A stretch of DNA of 64,000 nt from Chelativorans sp. J32 (GTDB lineage Bacteria > Pseudomonadota > Alphaproteobacteria > Rhizobiales > Rhizobiaceae), in contig NZ_JAEQ01000006.1 in assembly GCF_000518985.1 (NCBI RefSeq), positions 1-64,000 of the forward strand, given 5' to 3'. The notes under the pieces were generated by a model that was not told the DNA's origin, ran no database searches, and worked only from the letters and a program-made list of their open reading frames with translations. The translations under genes and the position numbers were made by a program. The first letter of the stretch is position 1, and each line of letters starts with the position of its first letter. Positions 54,156-61,406 of this stretch are shown piece by piece.

Positions 54156-54195
54156 GAAATAATCATTTCGAGACGATTGATATAACATCCGTTAT
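54156..54195. promoter_or_regulatory. Two inverted repeats in the hyuA-lysR divergent region
   Basis: GAAAT-AATC-ATTTC (54156-54169) and ATAAC-ATCC-GTTAT (54182-54195) are perfect 5-4-5 inverted repeats about 12 bases apart, just before the LysR start. LysR proteins typically bind two adjacent interrupted dyads between divergent genes. They are the best candidates for its regulatory and activation sites. Confidence 0.5.
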
Positions 54196-54198
54196 CAA

Positions 54199-55104
54199 AT
54201 GCGCTACGACTTGCGGCATCTGTCGACCTTCGTAGCCGTGGCTGAAGAGCTTAACTTCCACCGGGCGGCGGAACGGCTCTCCATGGCCCAGCCAGCCGTT
54301 AGCCGCATCGTCCATGAGCTGGAAGAAAGGCTGGGCGTTCAGCTTCTCGAACGCACTACGCGCAAGGTGCTCCTCACCGAGGCGGGCCGTTACATGCTCG
54401 AGGAAGCGCAGGAGATCCTCGCCCGGATCGACATTGCCGACGGCACGGCGCGGCTGCTTGCCTCCGGCACCAAGGCCATTCTTCGGATTGGATACACGAC
54501 CATAACCGGCCACTCGCTGGTGCCGGCGATCACGCGAGAGTTCCGGGCCGCCAATCCTGAGGTGCGCCTGGAACTCACCTATCTTACCTCGCCGGTCCAG
54601 CGCGACCGCATCCTGCAGAGCCATATCGATCTGGGCTTCATCGAGGGCTCCTTTCAGAGCTCGGAAATCGAATCCCGCCCCGTGGCCCGCCATCGGCTGA
54701 TGGTCCTTCTTCCCCCCAACCATCCGCTTGCGGCAAAGGAATCGCTCACCGTCCAAGAGATAGCGAAAGAGAAGCTGGTGTTGGGGACGAGTGCGGAGTG
54801 GCCCACCTTTCGGCGCATCCTGGTCGATGTTTTTCAGAAGGAAGGCCAGGTTCTCTCCGTACACCAGGAGGCCTCGAGCCTTACCGGGATCCTCGGGCTC
54901 GTTACCTGCGGCGTCGGGCTCACCGTCTTCTGCGGAATGCCCAGCTTTTGCGGTGAGCAGGCCATGGTGCCCCGCCCTCTTCTCACTGCCACGCCGACTT
55001 TCGTGGAGACTCACCTCGCCTGGCGCCGCGCAAAGCTCAACGCGGCAATGCGGCGTTTCATCGAGACTGCCGAAGAGGTCGGGGCGCGGTTGCCCAAGGT
55101 CTGA
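54199..55104 (+). CDS. LysR family transcriptional regulator
   Basis: A 301-residue regulator with the N-terminal winged helix (RYDLRHLSTFVAVAEELNFHRAAERLSMAQPAVSRIVHELEERLGVQLLER, residues 2-51, read in parts) and a type 2 periplasmic-binding-like effector domain from about 90. It is divergent from hyuA-hyuB and precedes the cyclodeaminase-like and cysteine-hydrolase genes on the plus strand, so it probably controls both sides. The inducer should be a ureide or hydantoin intermediate. Confidence 0.9.
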   Translation: MRYDLRHLSTFVAVAEELNFHRAAERLSMAQPAVSRIVHELEERLGVQLLERTTRKVLLTEAGRYMLEEAQEILARIDIADGTARLLASGTKAILRIGYTTITGHSLVPAITREFRAANPEVRLELTYLTSPVQRDRILQSHIDLGFIEGSFQSSEIESRPVARHRLMVLLPPNHPLAAKESLTVQEIAKEKLVLGTSAEWPTFRRILVDVFQKEGQVLSVHQEASSLTGILGLVTCGVGLTVFCGMPSFCGEQAMVPRPLLTATPTFVETHLAWRRAKLNAAMRRFIETAEEVGARLPKV

Positions 55105-55242
55105 CCACGACAGCCCTCCCCTCAAGAACCAATTGACGCCAGCGCATCTTTGCGTCGTGATAAGCCGCAAGCGGCGCGCCGACCACGGCCCCTGTCGACC
55201 AACCGCCCAAGCACTTTGTCCCGTCCAGCTATGGAGGCGCAT

Positions 55243-56256
55243 GTGGAAAATTGGGCAAATCGAAAGACGTTGATCCTGGGACGTAGCGAGATGGTCGGCC
55301 TGCTGACGCCGGCTGAATACAATGATTGCGTGGAGCAAGCCTATCGCATGCATGGCGAAGGCCGCTACTATATGGACCCGAAGGGCCATATCGTGCTCGA
55401 CCGCTTTCCCGGCGAGTGGGAGGCCATGCCTTCCTATATCGAGGAGCCTCATGCGGCCGCCTGCAAATGGGTTTCCATTCGCGAATGGAACCGGCAGCGC
55501 TTCAATCTGCCGACGGTCTTCTCCATCCTGATCTATACCGAACCGGAAACGGGCTTCCCGCTCGCGATCGTCGATGGCAGCTATCATACAGTGATGCGCA
55601 CAGGGGCGGCGGCGGCCGTTTCTGCCAAATGGTTGGCGCGAAAGGATTCGCGCAGGCTTGCCATCGTCGGCGCAGGCAATATGGCCGAAGGGGCTCTAGC
55701 CACCTGCAACGAAGTTTTTCGCTGGGACGAGGTGCGGGTCTGGAGCCGCTCGCAAGCCACGCTCGATGGTTTCGTGCAGGAGCAGCAGCCGAAATATTCC
55801 AGTTTCGAGATCAGTCCTTCAACCGATCTGGAGGAAGTCATTCGCGGTGCCGATGTCGTCGTGACGGTGACGCCGGCGCGCGCGCCGATCGTGAAGGCCG
55901 AGTGGATCTCTCCGGGAACCCATATTGCCGCTGTCGGTGCGGACAAGAAGGGCGATCAGGAGCTCGAAGGCACTTTGCTCACGAGAGCGCGTATCTTCGT
56001 CGATGATATTCGCCAGTGCCGAACGGATGGTGAGATCAACGTCCCCCTATCTGAGGGGCTTATTTCGGAGGACCGGATCGCTGGCGAGATCGGCGGGGTG
56101 ATCACGGGCAAGAAGCCAGGCCGCACCTCAGACGACGAGATTACGATCTTCGATTCCACCGGCATCGCCTTGCAGGATTCAGCCACGGTCCCGCTCGAAT
56201 ACAAGCGCGCCATGGAGAAAGGCGTCGGCATCGAGAAGAAGATGATTTCGACCTGA
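55243..56256 (+). CDS. Ornithine cyclodeaminase/mu-crystallin family protein
   Basis: A 337-residue NAD(P)-dependent enzyme. The Rossmann motif VGAGNMAEGAL lies near 142-152 and the substrate-side block FPLAIVDGSYHTVMRTGAAAAV before it. Relatives include ornithine cyclodeaminase, alanine dehydrogenase and 1-pyrroline-2-carboxylate reductase. GTG at 55243 is chosen because GGAGG lies 5 bases upstream; the in-frame ATG at 55231 has no ribosome site. It is followed after 12 bases by the cysteine-hydrolase gene. It might oxidise or deaminate the amino acid released from carbamoyl compounds; the exact reaction is not readable. Confidence 0.84.
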   Translation: MENWANRKTLILGRSEMVGLLTPAEYNDCVEQAYRMHGEGRYYMDPKGHIVLDRFPGEWEAMPSYIEEPHAAACKWVSIREWNRQRFNLPTVFSILIYTEPETGFPLAIVDGSYHTVMRTGAAAAVSAKWLARKDSRRLAIVGAGNMAEGALATCNEVFRWDEVRVWSRSQATLDGFVQEQQPKYSSFEISPSTDLEEVIRGADVVVTVTPARAPIVKAEWISPGTHIAAVGADKKGDQELEGTLLTRARIFVDDIRQCRTDGEINVPLSEGLISEDRIAGEIGGVITGKKPGRTSDDEITIFDSTGIALQDSATVPLEYKRAMEKGVGIEKKMIST

Positions 56257-56268
56257 GGGGACCCCGTC

Positions 56269-56886
56269 ATGGCGGAGACAGACATTTATGCCCGACAGAC
56301 CTTCGGCCAGAAACTGGGTCTTGGCCGGTCCCCTGCCCTCCTGGTCGTGGATTTCGTGAACGGATTCAACGATCCCGAGATCCTTGGCGGCGGCAATATA
56401 GGGGCCGCGATCGAAGCAACCGTGCCGTTGCTTTCCTTCTTTCGCGCAAAGCGACTGCCGGTGATTTTCACCCGAATCGTTTATGCGGAGGATGGATCGG
56501 ATACGGGGCTCTGGTGCGAGAAGGTGCCGCGCCTTCGTGACCTTACTGAGCACGCCCGCGCGAGTCAGGTGGTGGAGGCGCTTTCGCCTCAAAGGGGTGA
56601 GTTGATCGTGCGGAAGACACAGGCTTCCGCCTTCTTCGGCACGACGCTTGCTTCCCTGCTGGCTTTTCGTGGAACCGACACGCTGGTGGTTACCGGGTGC
56701 ACGACGAGCGGCTGTGTGCGGGCGAGCGTGATCGATGCCATGAGCAATAATATCCGCACCGTTGTCGCCTCCGATTGTGTCGGCGATCGGGCGATCGAGC
56801 CGCACAGAGCGAACCTCTTCGACATTGGACAGAAATATGCGGACCTCCTGGAAGCGCGCGAGATCATGAAGGCGATCGAGGCCTAG
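56269..56886 (+). CDS. Isochorismatase-family cysteine hydrolase, N-carbamoylsarcosine amidase-like
   Basis: A 205-residue alpha/beta hydrolase of the isochorismatase superfamily. The catalytic triad is D28 (VVDFVNGF), K116 (RKTQASAF) and C149 (TGCTTSGCVRAS); the cis-peptide region lies just before the cysteine. The pattern resembles N-carbamoylsarcosine amidohydrolase, which releases sarcosine, CO2 and ammonia. It is encoded with the cyclodeaminase-like gene and opposite hyuA-hyuB, whose product could supply the N-carbamoyl substrate. Other members hydrolyse nicotinamide, ureidoacrylate or maleamate, so substrate remains inferred. Confidence 0.86.
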   Translation: MAETDIYARQTFGQKLGLGRSPALLVVDFVNGFNDPEILGGGNIGAAIEATVPLLSFFRAKRLPVIFTRIVYAEDGSDTGLWCEKVPRLRDLTEHARASQVVEALSPQRGELIVRKTQASAFFGTTLASLLAFRGTDTLVVTGCTTSGCVRASVIDAMSNNIRTVVASDCVGDRAIEPHRANLFDIGQKYADLLEAREIMKAIEA

Positions 56887-57084
56887 GCGACCTCGAGTGG
56901 GGCGGGGGCATGGTGCTAGACCGCGAGTTGGCTACGGATTATCTGCGCCGCCGAATAGGAGGCCTAGAACGGCCGGAAGGACCGGACTACCGGCTTCGTG
57001 GTCGCAGATGATGAGATGTGCCCTGCCCTCAATCTCGGTCGTCGACGGATGTGGGCGGCTCCGGCTGGCGGTGCAAGACGCCGA

Positions 57085-57100
57085 TTTTACTGCGGTAAAA
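57085..57100. promoter_or_regulatory. parS-like centromere palindrome upstream of repA
   Basis: TTTTAC-TGCG-GTAAAA has perfect 6-bp arms and lies about 210 bases before repA. A near-identical copy (centre TGCC) lies between repA and repB. Plasmid repABC loci carry such 16-bp RepB-binding palindromes. The 421 bases from 56887 to 57307 contain no gene; besides this site they hold the inverted repeat at 57253-57289. Confidence 0.72.
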
Positions 57101-57252
57101 TGTTGGACTTCATCAATAAAAACAGCGCTGTAGGCGAACTCCCGGCAAGCTCGGACAATTCTCCACGCTAGCCGGGATGGGCGTTGGGACCAGGGCGTTA
57201 ACTTCTCATTAACTTTAAAAATCTTGCCCTTACGTCCGAATCGGGATCTTAA

Positions 57253-57289
57253 TGGCGCTTGTTGACTGATTTGCTCGCAAAAAGCGCCA
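57253..57289. promoter_or_regulatory. Inverted repeat in the repA leader, possible RepA operator
   Basis: TGGCGCTT (57253-57260) and AAGCGCCA (57282-57289) are perfect 8-bp arms 21 bases apart, just before the repA ATG. The spacer contains TTGACT, but no matching -10 box follows at the right distance. It may be an operator for autorepression by RepA/RepB or a leader hairpin. Confidence 0.45.
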
Positions 57290-57307
57290 ATTCCGGGCTC
57301 TGCCAAG

Positions 57308-58510
57308 ATGAACCTAATGCACCGGCTACCAACATTCGAGTTCTCTGAGACCATACTCGAACAGGGGGCGGAGATTTCCCGCAGGCTCGATCAGCTGCGC
57401 GTGGAGAAATTTCCGCCAAACGCCAAGAAAACGCTCCGTTCCTTCTCAATGGCGGAAGTGGCTCATTATCTAGGCGTATCTCAGAACAACCTTAAACGGC
57501 TGCATCTTGAGGGGAAAGGGCCGATACCGGAGCAGGGCCCTTCCGGGCGGCGCTCCTACACCGCCGAACAGATGTTGGAACTTCGGCACTTCCTCGACCG
57601 TCACGGCAGAACCGAGGTCAAGAAGTATGTCCCACACCGAAAGGAGGGCGACAAGCTCCAAGCGATAGCCGTCGTCAACTTCAAGGGGGGGAGCGGGAAG
57701 ACCACGACCGCCGCGCATTTGGCGCAGCATCTTGCTCTGACCGGCCATCGGGTTCTGGCGATTGATCTGGATCCTCAAGCGTCGCTTTCGGCGCTGCATG
57801 GCTTCCAGCCGGAGCTGGACAGGAACCTCTCCCTTTATGACGCGATCCGGTATGATGCGGAACGAAAGCCGATTGCCGATGTCATACTGCCCACGAACTT
57901 TCCGGGGCTGGACATAATCCCGGCCAATCTCGAGCTTCAGGAATACGAATACGACACTCCGCTTGCGCTTCAGGACCGCTCGTCCAATGAAGGCAAGCAG
58001 TTCTTCCTGCGGCTCGCCAGGGCGCTGACCGAGGTGGACAGCCGGTATGATGTCGTCGTCATCGATTGCCCGCCACAGCTCGGCTATCTCACACTAACGG
58101 CGATGTCGGCGGCGACCTCGGTACTGATTACGGTTCATCCGCAGATGCTCGACCTCATGTCCATGAGTCAGTTCCTGCTGATGCTTGGCGGCATTCTGAA
58201 ATCGATCGAAGGGGCGGGCGCTGAAATCAAGCTGGATTGGCTGCGGTATCTGATCACCCGATACGAGCCGACAGATATTCCCCAGGCTCAGATGGTCGGC
58301 TTCATGCAGTCGATGCTTGCGGGCCAGATCCTCGAGAATCCGATGCTGAAATCCACGGCGATATCCGATGCCGCTTTGACGAAGCAGACTCTTTACGAGG
58401 TCGAGCGTTCTGGTTTCACCCGGTCAACCTACGACCGGGCGCTGGAAGCGCTCGATGCCGTGAATTCCGAAATCACTGCGCTCATCCATCGAGCATGGGG
58501 CAGGTTATGA
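57308..58510 (+). CDS. repA: Plasmid partition protein RepA (ParA ATPase)
   Basis: A 400-residue type Ia ParA. The N-terminal part holds a MerR-like helix-turn-helix (FSMAEVAHYLGVSQNNLKRLHLEGKG) about 47-70, used for autorepression. The deviant Walker A FKGGSGKTT lies at 125-133 and the Walker A' DLDPQAS near 155; VVIDCPPQLG follows near 248. RepA with RepB segregates the replicon and represses the operon. Length is typical of repABC RepA. It is followed after 79 bases by repB, with a parS-like site in the gap. Confidence 0.95.
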   Translation: MNLMHRLPTFEFSETILEQGAEISRRLDQLRVEKFPPNAKKTLRSFSMAEVAHYLGVSQNNLKRLHLEGKGPIPEQGPSGRRSYTAEQMLELRHFLDRHGRTEVKKYVPHRKEGDKLQAIAVVNFKGGSGKTTTAAHLAQHLALTGHRVLAIDLDPQASLSALHGFQPELDRNLSLYDAIRYDAERKPIADVILPTNFPGLDIIPANLELQEYEYDTPLALQDRSSNEGKQFFLRLARALTEVDSRYDVVVIDCPPQLGYLTLTAMSAATSVLITVHPQMLDLMSMSQFLLMLGGILKSIEGAGAEIKLDWLRYLITRYEPTDIPQAQMVGFMQSMLAGQILENPMLKSTAISDAALTKQTLYEVERSGFTRSTYDRALEALDAVNSEITALIHRAWGRL

Positions 58511-58520
58511 GCGTTTCCGC

Positions 58521-58536
58521 TTTTACTGCCGTAAAA
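58521..58536. promoter_or_regulatory. parS-like centromere palindrome between repA and repB
   Basis: TTTTAC-TGCC-GTAAAA, with perfect 6-bp arms, lies 10 bases after the repA stop. It matches the site at 57085-57100 in all but the last centre base. A parS between repA and repB is one of the known placements in repABC replicons. Confidence 0.75.
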
Positions 58537-58589
58537 ACCGGCAATTTGTCGCGTAGAATCAAAGAATTGGAATTTAGGGGGCGCTGAAG

Positions 58590-59552
58590 ATGGCGCGCAA
58601 GGACGTGTTCGGCAGCATCATGACGAATGCTGCCCCAAAGACCGAGGCGAGAGACATTGCCGGCTATGCTGTTCGCGGTGCTTCGCGTTCGATCATGCAG
58701 TCCTTTGAAGAATTGTCCAAGGGCTCGATCGTCGAGCTCGATCCCGATTTGATCGACGGCTCGTTCGTGACCGATCGGCTGGACGACACGGACGAGGAAT
58801 ATCAGGAGCTGCTGTCTGCCATCCGCGAGCGGGGTCAGGACACTCCGATCCTGGTTCGGCCGCATCCGGCGGCGCCTGGGCGATATCAGACGGTCTTTGG
58901 CCATCGGCGCCTGAAGGTCGCGCGGCATCTCGGCCGAGCGGTCCGCGCCGTGGTCAAGACCCTCGACGATCGCGACCACATCATCGCTCAGGGCCAGGAG
59001 AATGCGGCTCGGGCCAATCTGTCGTTCATCGAGAAAACGCTGTTTGCCGATCGCATTCTGGGGCAGGGGCATAGCAACGATACGGTCAAGGCTGCCTTGG
59101 CTCTCGACGACACTACGCTTTCCAAAATGCGTTCGGTTACAGCGAATGTCCCTGCATCGATCATTCAGGCCATTGGTCCCGCGAAGGGAACGGGCCGCGA
59201 TCGGTGGTGGCAGCTTTCGAAGTTGATGCAGAAACCCGGGAGCAGCGAGCGGGCGAGCCAATTGTCGGCGGCGGAGAGCTTCCTGGCCGCAGACAGCGAC
59301 GCACGCTTCAATCTGCTCTTCGACGAGTTGAGCCGCTTGGACAAGCCAGCGCGGAAGAAGACTGAATCCAAGACGCGCAGCTGGGCGCCCAGCGACAAAT
59401 CGGTGACCGCACAGATGACGGACACCGGGCGATCTTTCACCTTGGTCCTGAAATCCAAGAAAGCATCCCGTTTCGGTAGCTTCCTTTCTGAAAACCTGGA
59501 GAAGCTTTTCCAGGATTTCCAGGAACAGGAAAACGCAACCAAAGGAGACTGA
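58590..59552 (+). CDS. repB: Plasmid partition protein RepB (ParB family)
   Basis: A 320-residue centromere-binding protein. The N-terminus MARKDVFGSI is typical of RepB, and the ParB nuclease-like domain with GHRR (104-107) covers about 47-135. The central helix-turn-helix that reads parS follows (ALDDTTLSKMRSVTANVP). The C-terminal dimerisation part (SFTLVLKSKKASRFGSFLSENLEKLFQDF) is intact. It spreads from the two parS-like sites and works with RepA. The ribosome site is a plain G-run. Confidence 0.95.
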   Translation: MARKDVFGSIMTNAAPKTEARDIAGYAVRGASRSIMQSFEELSKGSIVELDPDLIDGSFVTDRLDDTDEEYQELLSAIRERGQDTPILVRPHPAAPGRYQTVFGHRRLKVARHLGRAVRAVVKTLDDRDHIIAQGQENAARANLSFIEKTLFADRILGQGHSNDTVKAALALDDTTLSKMRSVTANVPASIIQAIGPAKGTGRDRWWQLSKLMQKPGSSERASQLSAAESFLAADSDARFNLLFDELSRLDKPARKKTESKTRSWAPSDKSVTAQMTDTGRSFTLVLKSKKASRFGSFLSENLEKLFQDFQEQENATKGD

Positions 59553-59564
59553 ACCGCAAAAGAA

Positions 59565-59614
59565 AAAGGCCCCCGAACGTCACCGTCGCGGAAGCCCTTC
59601 TCAAGTCTCTAGCA
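59565..59614 (-). ncRNA. Countertranscript RNA (ctRNA) between repB and repC
   Basis: On the minus strand a hairpin with arms GGCUUCCG and CGGGGGCC is followed by a U5 run (A-run at 59563-59567 on the plus strand), an intrinsic terminator. Two positions pair as G-U only in this strand. The promoter at 59621-59649 would start an RNA of about 50 bases, the size known for repABC ctRNAs. This RNA pairs with the repC leader and limits RepC synthesis, setting copy number and incompatibility. The plus-strand sequence ACCGCAAAAGAAAAAGGCCC is a familiar repB-repC motif. Confidence 0.82.
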
Positions 59615-59620
59615 AAGCTG

Positions 59621-59649
59621 AGAATCGCAAATCCGCGAATCGCTGTCAA
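59621..59649 (-). promoter_or_regulatory. Strong promoter of the ctRNA
   Basis: On the minus strand: TTGACA (59649-59644), a 17-base spacer and GATTCT (59626-59621). The consensus -35 and ideal spacing predict constitutive, strong transcription, as expected for a copy-control RNA. The start would be near 59614. Confidence 0.75.
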
Positions 59650-59709
59650 GAGTCATGGCGTCGTTTCGGCGTGCAGGTTTCTTTTGCCTGATTAGAAGGC
59701 GAAGGAAAA

Positions 59710-60915
59710 ATGGAAAGGAACATCGCAACGACGCCCTTTGGGCGGCGGCCGATGACGCTTGCCTTAGTGGCAGCGCAGAACGAGTCACATGAAATTCCCG
59801 AGGGTAAGGCCGTCGACAAGTGGCAGGTCTACCGCAATCTTTGCGAGGGAAGGAGCATCGTCGGCATCGGCGATCGCGCCCTGGCAGTCTTGAACGCTTT
59901 GCTCTCGTTCTATCCCGACAGCGAGCTGAGCGAGGAAAACGGGCTCGTTGTGTTTCCCTCCAATGCGCAGCTGTCGTTGCGGGCTCACGGCATGGCCGAT
60001 GCGACGTTGCGGCGGCATTTGGCTTCCCTCGTGAGCTGTGGGTTGATCATCCGCAGGGATAGTCCGAACGGCAAGCGTTATGCCCGGAAGGGGAGGGGAG
60101 GGGACATAGAGGAAGCGTTCGGGTTTTCTCTGGCGCCGCTGCTTGCCCGGGCCGAGGAGTTCGAGGCAGCTGCCGAACGCGTGCGGGGTGACAACAGAGC
60201 GCTCCGGCTCATGCGCGAGCGCATCACGCTGCACCGTAGAGATATCCAGAAGCTGATCGAAGCGGCCGTCGAGGAGAATGTGCCTGGCGATTGGGGGAGC
60301 TTATGGATGCGGTTCCGTGCTGTTGTCGCTGCAATTCCGCGCCGCGCGTCGGCCCGAGACCTCGAGCCGATCGTCATCGAACTGGCAGGGCTGCATGAGG
60401 AAGTGGATAGCCTCTTGAAAAAGCATATGGATTCTACGAATCCGAGCGGCAATGAATCTCATAACGAGCGGCAGCATTCTAATTCAAATACCGACTCTAC
60501 TTTTGAATTTGAACTCGCTCCAGAAAAGAGCGGGGCGGCGGCCGAGCCAAAACCATATAGTGCTGAGCCGCCGAAAACCTACCCATTGGGGCTTGTGTTG
60601 AGAGCCTGTCCGGACATCGTGGACTATGCCCCGAACGGAATCGACAATTGGCGCGACTTGATGGCGACTGCCGCCCAAGTGCGGGGATATCTTGGGGTCA
60701 GTCCGTCAGCCTATGCGGATGCGCTCGATATATTCGGGCAGGAGAACACCGCGGTCGTTATCGCCTGTATCCTGCAGCGGGCGCAGTATATCAATTCGGC
60801 CGGAGGTTATCTGCGCTCATTGACGGAAAAAGCACGGGCGGGCCAGTTTTCTGTCGGGCCGATGCTTATGGCGCTCGTCAAGGCGAACAGCCCGGCAATG
60901 GCCAGGGCAGGGTAG
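59710..60915 (+). CDS. repC: Plasmid replication initiator RepC
   Basis: A 401-residue initiator. The N-terminal winged-helix region (QVYRNLCEGRSIVGIGDRALAVLNALLSFYP, then VVFPSNAQLSLRAHGMADATLRRHLASLVSCGLIIRRD, read in parts) is characteristic of RepC, and the C-terminal domain ends in YLRSLTEKARAGQFSVGPMLMAL. RepC binds an origin inside its own gene; the AT-rich inverted repeat at 60481-60509 is a candidate. AAGG precedes the ATG by about 5 bases. Its leader is the target of the ctRNA. Length is normal. Confidence 0.95.
   Translation: MERNIATTPFGRRPMTLALVAAQNESHEIPEGKAVDKWQVYRNLCEGRSIVGIGDRALAVLNALLSFYPDSELSEENGLVVFPSNAQLSLRAHGMADATLRRHLASLVSCGLIIRRDSPNGKRYARKGRGGDIEEAFGFSLAPLLARAEEFEAAAERVRGDNRALRLMRERITLHRRDIQKLIEAAVEENVPGDWGSLWMRFRAVVAAIPRRASARDLEPIVIELAGLHEEVDSLLKKHMDSTNPSGNESHNERQHSNSNTDSTFEFELAPEKSGAAAEPKPYSAEPPKTYPLGLVLRACPDIVDYAPNGIDNWRDLMATAAQVRGYLGVSPSAYADALDIFGQENTAVVIACILQRAQYINSAGGYLRSLTEKARAGQFSVGPMLMALVKANSPAMARAG
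60481..60509. other. AT-rich inverted repeat inside repC, candidate oriV
   Basis: AATTCAAA (60481-60488) and TTTGAATT (60502-60509) are perfect 8-bp arms within a 37-base AT-rich patch (60477-60513) of an otherwise GC-rich gene. In repABC plasmids the origin lies in an AT-rich dyad in the middle of repC, which is about where this is (codon 258 of 401). Confidence 0.55.
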
Positions 60916-60932
60916 CAAGGTTGCAGTCAAGC

Positions 60933-60979
60933 TTGTTTGTCGTCCGCTAATGTCCTACATTTCGCCCTATGGATAGGGC
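60933..60979 (+). promoter_or_regulatory. Promoter and operator palindrome of the Xre-RES toxin-antitoxin pair
   Basis: TTGTTT (60933-60938), a 17-base spacer and TACATT (60956-60961) form a modest promoter. The perfect inverted repeat GCCCTAT-GG-ATAGGGC (60964-60979) covers the predicted start point and is well placed for autorepression by the antitoxin. Confidence 0.55.
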
Positions 60980-60992
60980 ACAAGGTGAGGCA

Positions 60993-61406
60993 ATGGGACC
61001 TTTGACGAAGAAAGTTGAGAAGGCGGATCCCGCTGGCCGCATGGGTGACAAGGCGCTCATCCTGACCTTCATGGACCGGTCCGGCGCCATTGCCGTCGAG
61101 CGCGTCGCCGATAGCTTCGGTATGTCGAAGACACAGCTTGCCGAGACGGTTGGCCTGGGGCGAGAGGCGCTTTACAAAGCGGCCCGCAACCGCACGCCCA
61201 AGACCCAGATGCGGATCAGGGAGATGCTCGAAATCATCAGCCGCGTGACGGAATGGGCTGGAGGGAAGGAGCAGGCGATGGCCTGGTACCGGGCGCAGCC
61301 GATCCCGGCCTTTGGCGGCCGCACGGCGGAAGCGCTGGTCAAGGAAGGCAAGGCTGGCGCCGTTCGGGATTATCTCGATCATCTCGCCGTCGGCGGTTTT
61401 GCGTGA
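60993..61406 (+). CDS. Xre/MbcA/ParS-type antitoxin (DUF2384) of a RES toxin
   Basis: A 137-residue antitoxin. The N-terminal Xre-like helix-turn-helix is around VERVADSFGMSKTQLAETVGLGREALYKAARN, and the C-terminal DUF2384 part (KEQAMAWYRAQPIPAFGGRTAEALVKEGKAGAVRDYLDHLA, read in parts) caps the toxin site. The ATG at 60993 is preferred over one at 60969, because the latter lies inside the operator palindrome and has no ribosome site, while AAGG lies 7 bases before 60993. The stop overlaps the toxin start (GTGA). Confidence 0.88.
   Translation: MGPLTKKVEKADPAGRMGDKALILTFMDRSGAIAVERVADSFGMSKTQLAETVGLGREALYKAARNRTPKTQMRIREMLEIISRVTEWAGGKEQAMAWYRAQPIPAFGGRTAEALVKEGKAGAVRDYLDHLAVGGFA

Noticed and set aside
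54163-55587. Long minus-strand open frame (474 codons) opposite the LysR and cyclodeaminase-like genes
   Set aside because: It crosses two plausible plus-strand genes with good motifs and ribosome sites and shows no family features.
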